From the NCBI RefSeq assembly GCF_030056665.1, contig NZ_JASHIG010000017.1: a DNA stretch of 64,000 bases, one strand, 5' to 3'. Shown piece after piece: positions 34,240 to 42,439 of this stretch. Every line of letters starts with the position of its first letter. Within the stretch, counting starts at the first letter, position 1. Source of the stretch: Flectobacillus roseus (GTDB lineage Bacteria; Bacteroidota; Bacteroidia; Cytophagales; Spirosomataceae). Below the pieces are notes generated by a model. That model ran no database searches, was not told where the DNA came from, and saw nothing but the letters and a program-made list of their open reading frames with translations. The position numbers and the translations under genes are program-made.

Positions 34240-35565
34240 TTATTCCCAATTTAATAGTGTAGCTAGTTTTTGATATTTTTCAAAGATTTCCTTTTTCTTT
34301 TCGATACTAAAATTCAAAGCGTTGCTCTTTAATTGACTTTCCAAGGTTGCTAACTCTATTAATTGTCTATCTCTTAATGGATTACTTTCTTGCTCTAAGT
34401 CAAATACCTTTTGTAAAATACCTGTCCACGTCAAATACTGAGGATTAATAATATAGTTATCGACATGTTTTTCTCCTTCGTAGTATTGCTCCTGATATAC
34501 CTTCCCTTTCTCGTTAAACTTTAATTCTACAATTTCCCAGGGTTCGAATGAGGAGGCAATCAGTGGAGAGTGTGTAGCAAAAAAGAATTGACTATCTTTT
34601 GCCATACTCGTATAAAAATCAACTATTTCTTTTTGAATATCAGGGTATAATGACCTTTCAGGCTCATCAAAAAGAATAATGGCCTTTTCAGGTTTTAAGC
34701 CATAAAGAGGCAATGCCGTAAGTATGACTTGTTTGGTACCTGTGCTAAGCCCTTCAAATGGTATATCTTCGCCTTGACGAGTTTGAATTTTGATAGTTTC
34801 GATATCTTCTTTTCTCTCAAAATCTAGCTCGGTTTTTACTTTAAGGTTAAAACGATTTAAGATTTTATCGAGAAAGTTTTCTGCCAGATCAACAATTGGA
34901 TTTGGTGAGTTTTTACGCCAGTTTATATATTCTTGTCTTATTTTAAGAATATCATCATTTGATAATTCTGAATTTTGCAGAGCTTTGGATGTTTCAAGGC
35001 TAGTTTTTATTTCTAGTTCACGGTCTTTTATAATGGCATCGTTGATTAGTGACCAATTCTCTTTAAAATCTACCTCCCCAAAATTAATGAAGTAGGCTTC
35101 TTTGTTGAAAGAAGTTTTTTCATCAATAACTTGTTTTTGTAATGGTATATCATCAGGAAAGTAATATATCTTGGACAAATTAGATTTGTTATCATTTAGG
35201 TTCGATAGAGAGTTATTTTCCATACTGATATATATCGTGTATGTTTTTTCATCTATATGGGAGATGAATGAGAGTTGACGATCAGATTTAACGGTTGCGC
35301 CAATGCCATTTTCTAACTTAACCTGTAACTCAGTACCTACATTAGAATAGGAAACCCCCTTTTCTTTTTGAGATGTCAATATTATTGAGTTAAGAGTTTT
35401 TCCTATCAACTCTATCAAACTCGTCTTCCCAGTACCACTTTGACCAATAAAGCATACTTTATCCAAAGCTTGACCTGCTTTTGGGTGCCCTTCAGGATAG
35501 GTGAGGTCTAATTTGAAATCTTCAAATTGATTATAGTCTTTGATATGTAGTTCTGTTAGCTTCAT
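34240..35565 (-). CDS. AAA/ABC-type ATPase, PtuA-like (Septu system)
   Basis: A 441-residue SMC/RecF-like ATPase with every nucleotide-binding motif: Walker A GQSGTGKT at 41-48, ABC signature LSTGTKQ at 273-279, Walker B IILFDEPE at 296-303 and H-loop ATHS at 330-333. An insertion between the two ATPase halves (about 110-260) is rich in charged helices. No TOPRIM domain follows, which separates it from OLD nucleases. The N terminus MKLTELHIKDYNQFEDFKLDL is typical of AAA_15/PtuA proteins. The ATPase-then-HNH order, 7-bp spacing and sizes match Septu anti-phage systems. It looks AT-richer than its neighbours, as expected for a transferred defence cassette. Confidence 0.8.
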   Translation of the reverse strand: MKLTELHIKDYNQFEDFKLDLTYPEGHPKAGQALDKVCFIGQSGTGKTSLIELIGKTLNSIILTSQKEKGVSYSNVGTELQVKLENGIGATVKSDRQLSFISHIDEKTYTIYISMENNSLSNLNDNKSNLSKIYYFPDDIPLQKQVIDEKTSFNKEAYFINFGEVDFKENWSLINDAIIKDRELEIKTSLETSKALQNSELSNDDILKIRQEYINWRKNSPNPIVDLAENFLDKILNRFNLKVKTELDFERKEDIETIKIQTRQGEDIPFEGLSTGTKQVILTALPLYGLKPEKAIILFDEPERSLYPDIQKEIVDFYTSMAKDSQFFFATHSPLIASSFEPWEIVELKFNEKGKVYQEQYYEGEKHVDNYIINPQYLTWTGILQKVFDLEQESNPLRDRQLIELATLESQLKSNALNFSIEKKKEIFEKYQKLATLLNWE

Positions 35566-35598
35566 GGTAATGGATATTTTTCCCCTCGCAAAATAACT

Positions 35599-35627
35599 AA
35601 AAAAAGGCCAGTCCCCTGAACTGACCT
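35599..35627 (-). terminator. Terminator-like hairpin 34 bp upstream of the PtuA-like gene
   Basis: On the minus strand AGGTCAGT and ACTGGCCT form an 8-bp stem (one G-U) with a 7-nt loop, followed by TTTTTTT. It is probably the terminator of the NTF2-like gene, but its closeness to the ptuA start leaves little room for a promoter, so an attenuator role is possible. TTATTTTG at 35586-35593 is a near -7 box. Confidence 0.75.
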
Positions 35628-35691
35628 ACTAAATTAATGCTATTAAATCGATATGTCTAAATTGCAAATACGCAATGCACTGTATCTCTAC

Positions 35692-35740
35692 AACCGTGTC
35701 ACCTAGTCCGAGACTAAGTCTCGAACTAGGTGATACGGTT
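35692..35740. repeat. 24-bp-arm palindrome upstream of the PtuAB-like module
   Basis: Arms at 35692-35715 (AACCGTGTCACCTAGTCC then GAGACT) and 35717-35740 are complementary except at two positions (both G-U in RNA), with essentially no spacer. It is preceded by TACGCAATGCACTGTATCTCTAC (from 35668), a decayed version of the AGACGCAATGCATTGCGTCT palindrome found in the convergent elements. Confidence 0.8.
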
Positions 35741-35799
35741 AAATGCTAATAATTAGAAATTAAATTCACAATTCTTAATTCACAACTCAGCATTAATAC

Positions 35800-36267
35800 T
35801 TACTTGCCACAATCTTTTCTGCGAGTATCTGCTAGTGCGATGATTCTCCAACCTTCGGGAGTTTTGAAAAGCTGAAAGGCATCGACGCCACAATGACTGA
35901 ATTTTCCATTGGCATAAAATTCATAAGGCGTCCAAGCAGTTGCCATCTGCCCATCAATTCTGATTTCATAGCTCAATAACCTTTCTTCAATTGCCAAACT
36001 GGCAGGAAGTGAGCCAATTTGTTTGACAAAATCGGCAATTCCATTTTCGGTGGTAAGTTCCATTTGTTGTGTTTTACGACTCATTCCTATCGATTGCATT
36101 CGGATAGATGGGTGAAAAACTGCTTTAATCATAGTTGTATCATGCTTTTGCATACCAGTAAATAGTTGGTCGATGACCGCCTTTACTGCAGTTTCGTCGG
36201 CAGACTGAGCAGATAGTGTTGCTGTAATTCCTATGATGAGGGAAAAGGTTAGTATAATTTTTTTCAT
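35800..36267 (-). CDS. Secreted NTF2-like (SnoaL/DUF4440-type) protein
   Basis: A 155-residue exported protein. Residues 1-20 (MKKIILTFSLIIGITATLSA) are a signal peptide. The mature part is a cone-like NTF2 fold: ETAVKAVIDQLFTGMQKHDTTMIKAVFHPSIRM at the N-terminal helices, later TAWTPYEFYANGKFSHCGVDAFQLFKTPEGWRIIALADTRR. Such domains bind small ligands or act as isomerases/dehydratases; no specific activity can be assigned. A hairpin at 35599-35627 is downstream. Confidence 0.85.
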   Translation of the reverse strand: MKKIILTFSLIIGITATLSAQSADETAVKAVIDQLFTGMQKHDTTMIKAVFHPSIRMQSIGMSRKTQQMELTTENGIADFVKQIGSLPASLAIEERLLSYEIRIDGQMATAWTPYEFYANGKFSHCGVDAFQLFKTPEGWRIIALADTRRKDCGK

Positions 36268-36366
36268 ATTAAAAAAAAGGGTTTAAATGTGTGTGTCGAC
36301 TCTGAAGTGTAAGCTGTAATAAAGATATTCATTTTCACATAAATGATTGACATGCTGAATAGTAAA

Positions 36367-36408
36367 AAAGGTTGTGCCGACATTTTTTCAAACATCAGCA
36401 CAACCTTT
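36367..36408 (-). terminator. Intrinsic terminator after asnS
   Basis: An 11-bp stem AAAGGTTGTGC / GCACAACCTTT with a 20-nt loop, about 85 bases after the asnS stop. On the minus strand it is followed by TTTTTACT. Confidence 0.75.
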
Positions 36409-36493
36409 AACGTTATTTATTTCTGTAGCATACAAGATATATCTTTCAGGTTATTTTCTAATAACAGATATACGTATAACTACTAACTAGTTC

Positions 36494-37939
36494 CTAGAAT
36501 TCAGCAGTTTTTGGCGTACGAGGGAAAGGAATTACGTCACGGATATTGGTCATACCCGTTACAAACATTACCAAACGTTCGAAACCAATACCGAAACCAG
36601 CGTGTGGTGCTGTACCAAACTGACGAGTTTCTAAATACCACCAGATAGATTCGATAGGAATACCTACTTCTTGACAACGTTGTGCTAATTTTTCGTAGTT
36701 ATCTTCACGTTGTGAACCACCGATGATCTCACCAATACCTGGGAATAATACGTCCATTGCGCGTACAGTTTGCCCAGGAACATTATCAGTTACTTCATCC
36801 AACTTCATGTAGAAAGCTTTGATGTCTTTCGGATAGTTGGTTAAGATAACTGGTTTTTTGAAGTGTTTTTCTACCAAATAACGCTCATGCTCAGATTGCA
36901 AGTCGATACCCCAAGCTACAGGATATTGGAATTTACCTTCTTTATGACGTTTTGAGCTCAATAAGATTTGGATTGCTTCGGTATATGTCAACTTGACATA
37001 ATCATTGTCAATCACAAATTTCAATTTCTCAATAAGCGCCAGTTCTGAACGCTCTTCTTGTTTCTTATTTTTCTCTTCTTCTTTCAAGCGACCTTCCAAG
37101 AATACCAAGTCATCATAACAGTTGTCAAGGGCATACTTGATCACATACTTAGTAAAATCTTCAGCCAAAGCCATGTTGTCTTCTAATTCATAAAAAGCAA
37201 CTTCTGGCTCAATCATCCAGAACTCAGCCAAGTGACGAGCTGTGTTTGAGTTTTCAGCACGGAAAGTAGGACCAAAAGTATATATCTTTGACAAAGCCAT
37301 AGCACCCAATTCACCTTCAAGCTGACCAGATACAGTAAGGTTGGTTTCACGGCCAAAGAAGTCCTCTTTGTAGTTGACCGAACCATCTTCGTTCAATGGT
37401 GGATTCTTAGGATCGAGCGTAGTTACACGAAACATTTCGCCTGCACCTTCAGCATCCGAACCAGTAATGATTGGAGTATGAAGATAGAAGAAACCATTGT
37501 CGTTGAAGTATTTATGAATGGCATAAGCCAAAGTGTGACGAACACGAAGGATTGCTGAGAATGTATTTGTACGAGGACGCAAGTGACCAATTTCTCTCAA
37601 AAACTCCAATGAGTGTTTTTTAGGTTGTAATGGGTATTTCTCAGGGTCGGCAGTACCATATACAAGTGCAGATTTTACTTGTAATTCTACTTTTTGACCT
37701 GAACCTTGTGACTCGATTAAAGTTCCTGTAATGGCTACACATGCACCCGTTGTAATGAGTTTTTGAGTTTCCTCATTCAAAACACCTGCCTCAGCCACAG
37801 CTTGGATATTGTGAATAACCGAACCATCATTGATATTAATGAAAGTTACGTTTTTAGATTCACGCTTGGTTCTTACCCAGCCTTTTACTGTAATTTCTGA
37901 GCCTACAGCTGCTTCTGCTAAGATTTGTTTGATTTGCAT
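36494..37939 (-). CDS. asnS: Asparaginyl-tRNA synthetase
   Basis: A 481-residue class IIb synthetase that charges tRNA-Asn. It has an OB-fold anticodon-binding domain (ITVKGWVRTKRESKNVTFININDGS, residues 17-41), motif 1 around LRPRTNTFSAILRVRHTLAYAIHKYF, motif 2 (TFGPTFRAENSNTARHLAEFWMIEPE) and motif 3 (GIGFERLVMFVTGMTNIRDVIPFPRTP). An insertion of about 60 residues rich in Lys/Glu after the motif 2 region (RLKEEEKNKKQEERSELAL) is common in this phylum. A good -7 box lies 98 bases upstream. It is divergent from rpoN. Confidence 0.97.
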   Translation of the reverse strand: MQIKQILAEAAVGSEITVKGWVRTKRESKNVTFININDGSVIHNIQAVAEAGVLNEETQKLITTGACVAITGTLIESQGSGQKVELQVKSALVYGTADPEKYPLQPKKHSLEFLREIGHLRPRTNTFSAILRVRHTLAYAIHKYFNDNGFFYLHTPIITGSDAEGAGEMFRVTTLDPKNPPLNEDGSVNYKEDFFGRETNLTVSGQLEGELGAMALSKIYTFGPTFRAENSNTARHLAEFWMIEPEVAFYELEDNMALAEDFTKYVIKYALDNCYDDLVFLEGRLKEEEKNKKQEERSELALIEKLKFVIDNDYVKLTYTEAIQILLSSKRHKEGKFQYPVAWGIDLQSEHERYLVEKHFKKPVILTNYPKDIKAFYMKLDEVTDNVPGQTVRAMDVLFPGIGEIIGGSQREDNYEKLAQRCQEVGIPIESIWWYLETRQFGTAPHAGFGIGFERLVMFVTGMTNIRDVIPFPRTPKTAEF

Positions 37940-38036
37940 TGTCTAGTTTTACAAAATGTATTTGAATAAATCTTCTTTATACCTCCATACGTAAGTATTT
38001 TAGTAAATAGGATTGCCATTTTGGTTACCTACTATT

Positions 38037-38044
38037 CAAAATTA
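38037..38044 (-). promoter_or_regulatory. Bacteroidota -7 box for asnS
   Basis: The minus strand reads TAATTTTG, a perfect TAnnTTTG match, with TTC (not TTG) at the expected -33 position. The remaining part of the 370-bp divergent region up to rpoN (38310) holds no other element that I recognise. Confidence 0.5.
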
Positions 38045-38309
38045 CTTACAATTCTGTCAATTACCGAATGATGAATTGCTTTTCATAAGTTTTTTGTAAG
38101 TGGTCGAAAAAAGTTTTAAAATGTAAGTTTCTGTTTTACAGATTTTTATGTAAAATGATTATTTGTATTTGGGATTTGTCAAACATCTTAATTATTTTTA
38201 TCGAGCAAATTGGCAAGATTGTTGATAGAGGGTGAAAAGAAAGACCGTCCTCAAACCTTATACCAAACTTGATGGATGTTTCTACAGTAATCCTTACATG
38301 TCATAAAAT

Positions 38310-39779
38310 ATGCAAAAACTATCCTTAAACCAGTCGCTTCAGCAGCGACTATCACCACAACAAATTCAGTTTATAAAGCTCTTACAAATTCCGACGTTTG
38401 AGCTGGCGGCTAGAATTGAGGAGGAGCTTGAGATAAATCCAGCTTTGGAAGAAGGCATGGAGATGGATAATGACGTCCAAGAGCAAAAGGAAGAATTTGA
38501 TGAAGAATTCGACGACTACAAAGAAGATGAATTTGCTGATTATGAGGACAGAGATTTGGATATAGACTCCTACCTCCATGATGATTATAGTGGTTACAAA
38601 ATGCAAGGTGACGGAAACGGAGGGGAAGAAGAAGAAAAAGAAATGCCAATCATGATGGTGGAAAGTTTAACAGACCATCTCAACACTCAGCTCGGTTTTC
38701 TTCGATTAGACGAAACAAAAGAAACTATTGGAAAACAAATCATCGGTTCTATTGAAGCCGATGGCTATATTCGACGTCCAATGCAGGCCATTGTAAACGA
38801 CCTTGCTTTCACACAAGGTGTTTATACCAGCATTGAAGAAGTCGAGGAGGTTTTGCGTGCCATTCAGACTTTCGACCCAGCGGGTATCGCCGCCAGAGAT
38901 TTGAAGGAATGCCTATTACTCCAACTTGACCGCAAGTCCCAAAATGAGCCACGTATTCAGGATGCTATCCGAATAGTAGATGAGTACTTCGATGAATTTT
39001 CGAAAAAACACTACGAGAAGATACAAAAGCGCCTTGGTATCACTGATGAAGCAATGAAGGAAGCTATCTCTTTGATTACTAAATTGAATCCCAAACCCGG
39101 TGCTTCTGACGATGATTCGAATGTGACGCAGTTCTTAATGCCTGACTTCATTCTGACGAATAATAATGGTAAGTTGGAAATTTTCTTGAATTCCAAAAAT
39201 GCACCAGAATTGCGTGTGAGTACTTCATTCCATGAAATGCTCGAAACATATGATAAGAGCGACAAGAACAATAAATCAATAAAAGAAACGGTTACGTTTA
39301 TCAAACAAAAACTGGATTCGGCCAAATGGTTTATCGACGCCATCAAACAACGTCAACAAACGCTCTTGAAAACTATGCAGGCGATTGTGGATTATCAAAA
39401 GGAGTTCTTTTTGTCGGGTGATGAGTCAAAACTTAAACCAATGATTTTAAAAGATATCGCCAACGAAATCGAAATGGATATTTCTACTGTTTCGAGGGTG
39501 GCGAGTAGCAAATCGGTACAAACAGAATTTGGCTTGTATTTGCTTAAATATTTCTTCTCAGAAGGTATTTCGACCGAATCGGGCGAAGATGCTTCAAGCC
39601 GAGAAGTAAAAAATATCTTGAAAGAATTGATCGAGAATGAACCTAAGAAAAATCCGCTTTCGGATGATAAACTAGAAAAATACTTAAACGAAAAAGGATA
39701 TAATATTGCTCGAAGAACGGTGGCAAAATATCGTGAACAACTCAATATCCCTGTAGCCCGCCTTCGTAAACAACTTTAA
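38310..39779 (+). CDS. rpoN: RNA polymerase sigma-54 factor
   Basis: A 489-residue sigma-54. Region I is the N-terminal activator-interacting segment (SLQQRLSPQQIQFIKLLQIPTFELAARIEEELEINPALEE), followed by the very acidic region II (EFDEEFDDYKEDEFADYEDRDLD). The core-binding and DNA-binding domains follow, with an HTH around MDISTVSRVASSK and the RpoN box ARRTVAKYRE near residue 470. It depends on AAA+ enhancer-binding proteins, none of which is in the window. A membrane protein gene follows after an inverted repeat. Confidence 0.97.
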   Translation: MQKLSLNQSLQQRLSPQQIQFIKLLQIPTFELAARIEEELEINPALEEGMEMDNDVQEQKEEFDEEFDDYKEDEFADYEDRDLDIDSYLHDDYSGYKMQGDGNGGEEEEKEMPIMMVESLTDHLNTQLGFLRLDETKETIGKQIIGSIEADGYIRRPMQAIVNDLAFTQGVYTSIEEVEEVLRAIQTFDPAGIAARDLKECLLLQLDRKSQNEPRIQDAIRIVDEYFDEFSKKHYEKIQKRLGITDEAMKEAISLITKLNPKPGASDDDSNVTQFLMPDFILTNNNGKLEIFLNSKNAPELRVSTSFHEMLETYDKSDKNNKSIKETVTFIKQKLDSAKWFIDAIKQRQQTLLKTMQAIVDYQKEFFLSGDESKLKPMILKDIANEIEMDISTVSRVASSKSVQTEFGLYLLKYFFSEGISTESGEDASSREVKNILKELIENEPKKNPLSDDKLEKYLNEKGYNIARRTVAKYREQLNIPVARLRKQL

Positions 39780-39794
39780 TTGCAAGTCTATCAT

Positions 39795-39853
39795 AAGTGA
39801 ATGATGAATAGTTTTAAATTTGCTGTTGCAAGAAAATTATTCATCATTCACTT
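39795..39853 (+). terminator. 16-bp inverted repeat after rpoN, probable terminator
   Basis: AAGTGAATGATGAATA (39795-39810) pairs exactly with TATTCATCATTCACTT (39838-39853), with a 27-nt loop. The right arm runs into TTTATTTTATT. It ends 15 bases before the next start codon. Confidence 0.65.
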
Positions 39854-39868
39854 TTATTTTATTCGACT

Positions 39869-40519
39869 TTGAACGCTCGTCTCGCATATATTCTCTCTGT
39901 AGTACTACATCCCTTAGTTATGCCAACCTTGTTGTTTGGGATTATTTTTTACCAAGCGCCAGCTGCTATACCCAACCTAGAACTTTTTAACAGTGCAGCC
40001 AAAGTAGGAATGCTAAGTCTTAAATTAGGACTTTTGATTCTGATTTTTCTTCAAACCTTCCTTGTTCCAGCGCTTTCTATCTATTTTGTATTTCGTTTAG
40101 GCTATATCAAAACACTTGATATGCAGACACTTCTCGACCGACGATTGCCCTATCTTCTTACCGTGATTATTTACACCTTTATTACGGCATTTTATACAAA
40201 ATCCATTCAACAATTTCCTGAGGTAGCCGTGCTGATGAGTAGCATTACATTTTCTATTGCAGTAGTATCTTTTGTTAGTTTGTACTGGAAAATATCCGCT
40301 CATGCTGTTGGCATATCAGGAACTATAGGCGCAATCTTGGGTATTGCGATTCACTTACCAGAGGCGCACTTGCTTGGAACACTTGCTACGTTAGTAATTT
40401 TAGGAGGCTTCTTACTTTCCGCTCGATTACAGTTGGCAGCACATACACTTTCCCAGATTATTGCAGGTGTAGCAGTGGGTCTAGCTATTAGTCTATCAGT
40501 CACTTTACTTTTATTGTAA
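39869..40519 (+). CDS. PAP2-like membrane protein
   Basis: A 216-residue protein with about six transmembrane helices. It resembles PAP2-type phosphatases of Bacteroidota in its overall hydrophobic pattern and in the C-terminal blocks WKISAHAVGISGTIGAI and SARLQLAAHTLSQIIAGVAVG, each with a histidine at the place of PSGH and SRx5H. It lacks the K-x6-RP motif and true PSGH, so catalytic activity is doubtful. The start is a TTG at 39869; the next ATG in frame would remove the first helix. It lies 89 bp downstream of rpoN. Confidence 0.65.
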   Translation: MNARLAYILSVVLHPLVMPTLLFGIIFYQAPAAIPNLELFNSAAKVGMLSLKLGLLILIFLQTFLVPALSIYFVFRLGYIKTLDMQTLLDRRLPYLLTVIIYTFITAFYTKSIQQFPEVAVLMSSITFSIAVVSFVSLYWKISAHAVGISGTIGAILGIAIHLPEAHLLGTLATLVILGGFLLSARLQLAAHTLSQIIAGVAVGLAISLSVTLLLL

Positions 40520-40645
40520 GCATATATTTTGAGGTTTCTTGTATGAGATAATTATCAAAACTAAAATTAAATAGTATGCTTGCATAACAAATTATTTTTT
40601 TAGAACTTCAAACATTGATTGTAAAACCTTTTTAACAGAAAATCT

Positions 40646-41425
40646 ATGTTTGAATTACTGAAATATGAAGTGAAAAATGCTATTGCATTTATTACGCTCA
40701 ACCGACCAGAGGTGTATCATGCTTTAAATCCTGCTCTGATTCAGGAAATAACCAAAGCCGTAAATACAGCTTCAGATGATAATGAGGTGCGTGTAATGGT
40801 GTTGACCTCCGAAGGGGAGAAGGCATTTTGCTCTGGTGCAGACTTAAAAGAAGGGTTGGGCAATATAAAACTACCAAGCGAATCATTACGTAAAAACTAC
40901 AATCCGATGGTATTGGCTATGCGAAATTCTCCTAAACCAATTATTGGGGGATTAAATGGCATCGCTGCAGGGGCAGGGTGTTCGTTGGCTTTGGCTTGTG
41001 ATATATTAATTGCCTCTGAAACTGCGGCAATGTCTGAAATTTTTGTCAGTATTGGCTTAATTATCGACGCTGGCTCTTCGTATTTCTTACCAAGAATTGT
41101 TGGTTCACAACGTGCTTTTGAGCTATGCTCTACAGGTAGGCGCTTAAGTGCTCAGGAGTGTTTGGAATTAGGTTTGGTTTCGAAAGTAGTGCCAGCAAAT
41201 GAATTTAGAGCAACATTGGAGCTTGTAGCGCAGCAATATGCCAAAGCACCAACCAAGGCAATTGGTTTAATCAAGAAAGTATTGAATCAATCTTCACATT
41301 CTTCACTCGAACAAATGTTGGAGTTGGAAGCAATTCATCAAGATGAAGCAGCTCAAAGCCATGATTTTGTAGAAGGAGTCACCGCATTTTTACAGAAAAG
41401 ACCTGCCAATTTTCAGGGTAAATAA
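40646..41425 (+). CDS. Enoyl-CoA hydratase/isomerase family protein
   Basis: A 259-residue crotonase-fold enzyme. The oxyanion-hole segments are FCSGADLKEG and GGLNGIAAGAGCSLALACDILIA, and the second active-site loop reads IGLIIDAGSSYFLPRIVGSQRAFELCSTGRRLSA. The lone aspartate of the DAGSS motif, without the two catalytic glutamates of classical hydratases, points to the PaaG-like isomerase subgroup. It may act on 2-enoyl-CoA or phenylacetate-pathway CoA esters, but no other pathway genes are near. It is a single-gene unit followed by a terminator. Confidence 0.9.
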   Translation: MFELLKYEVKNAIAFITLNRPEVYHALNPALIQEITKAVNTASDDNEVRVMVLTSEGEKAFCSGADLKEGLGNIKLPSESLRKNYNPMVLAMRNSPKPIIGGLNGIAAGAGCSLALACDILIASETAAMSEIFVSIGLIIDAGSSYFLPRIVGSQRAFELCSTGRRLSAQECLELGLVSKVVPANEFRATLELVAQQYAKAPTKAIGLIKKVLNQSSHSSLEQMLELEAIHQDEAAQSHDFVEGVTAFLQKRPANFQGK

Positions 41426-42415
41426 AGGTGAATTTGTATGCTAAAGAAAATTCATAGATAATGTCTACGGCTTTCGCAAAACGAGATAGGTATAAAATTA
41501 GAAAAGTCAAGAGTATCACTCTTGACTTTTTCTGTAACCCGAACCCATAAAAAAATAATCTAATAAAAGATTACTTAGTTAGTATTTTGAATGCTTTCGC
41601 AATAGAATATCGTATATCAGTTAATGATTAATGTCTTGGTAAAGTGATGCCTTAAATGCTTATTGGACGCAATGAAGATGAGCTGAGACTATATCTCAGA
41701 AACAAGTATGAAGAAATTAGTTTTAAATTAAGTAAGGTTATAATTTATACTAATTATATCATATCGTCATCACATCTAGCGGAATGTTTTGAGGACATCT
41801 ATAACAAGAGCAATTTGCATTAGAATTGTTGAAATAGCAATATTTTTTTTAAATTTTTTTCATAAAAAAACTACGATTTTTTGAAAGTATATATTTTTAT
41901 CGTTGAAAAATCATGATTTTCGAAAAAATAAGGTGATTTGTTTTTGCCTAATTCCGAATATTCATTCATTTTAAGAATTGCTTTAAAGTCGATTTTCTCC
42001 TAAATTTTAGACCTAATCGTCTACGAAATATTCTAAAAACAATGGCTTTTTTGAGTGTTCAGCTTTGTGTACATACAGAATCAAAAAGCGCTATTTTCTA
42101 CTATATTCTTCACCAACTCCTTGCCAAATTACCTACAGATGTTTTATGCATTAAATCAAGAAAGTACCCCTTGTGCTAATGAACTTTTTTCAAAATATCT
42201 CTTTTATTCAATAAAGCTGTACTCTTTTACAAGGAATTAAACAATATACCCCGATGTTTTAACATTTATTGAGTAATTTGCAGAGTAAATAGCAATAACA
42301 ACCAAGTTCTTTAATTTACGATTGATTTTGTGTAAAATAAAGGCTTGCATAGTGTTGGAGAACTCTCAAAATGACTAGCTAAATGTGGTATTTCGGACCA
42401 TAGGTCTGTAATCCT
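41426..42415. other. 990-bp intergenic region before the radical SAM gene
   Basis: After the terminator at 41502-41530 there is no supported gene. The stretch is very AT-rich, most so at 41835-41935, which contains a perfect 14-bp palindrome AAAATCATGATTTT (41907-41920). A 61-codon frame at 42055-42240 has no family likeness. The last 30 bases hold the hairpin described at 42383-42424. No tRNA, tmRNA or SRP RNA signature is visible. Confidence 0.5.
41502..41530 (+). terminator. Intrinsic terminator after the enoyl-CoA hydratase gene
   Basis: A perfect 12-bp stem AAAAGTCAAGAG / CTCTTGACTTTT with a 5-nt loop (TATCA), followed by T. It begins 77 bases after the stop codon. Confidence 0.92.
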
Positions 42416-42424
42416 ATGCCACAT
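42383..42424 (+). promoter_or_regulatory. Hairpin covering an ATG at the start of the radical SAM gene
   Basis: ATGTGGTAT (42383-42391) can pair with ATGCCACAT (42416-42424), enclosing a second small stem GGACC / GGTCT. The ATG at 42416 lies inside the right arm and the next in-frame ATG (42440) lies just outside. The structure may control translation or, alternatively, mark 42440 as the true start. Confidence 0.5.
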
Positions 42425-42439
42425 AGCGCATACACTATA

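Noticed and set aside
33576..35565. Retron Ec78-type system (which also uses PtuA/PtuB-like effectors)
   Set aside because: No reverse transcriptase frame and no retron non-coding RNA signature next to the pair.
42055..42240. 61-codon frame before the radical SAM gene, considered as a SPASM precursor peptide
   Set aside because: No leader/core pattern, no repeated core residues, and located about 180 bases away with an unrelated hairpin between. Not supported as a RiPP precursor.
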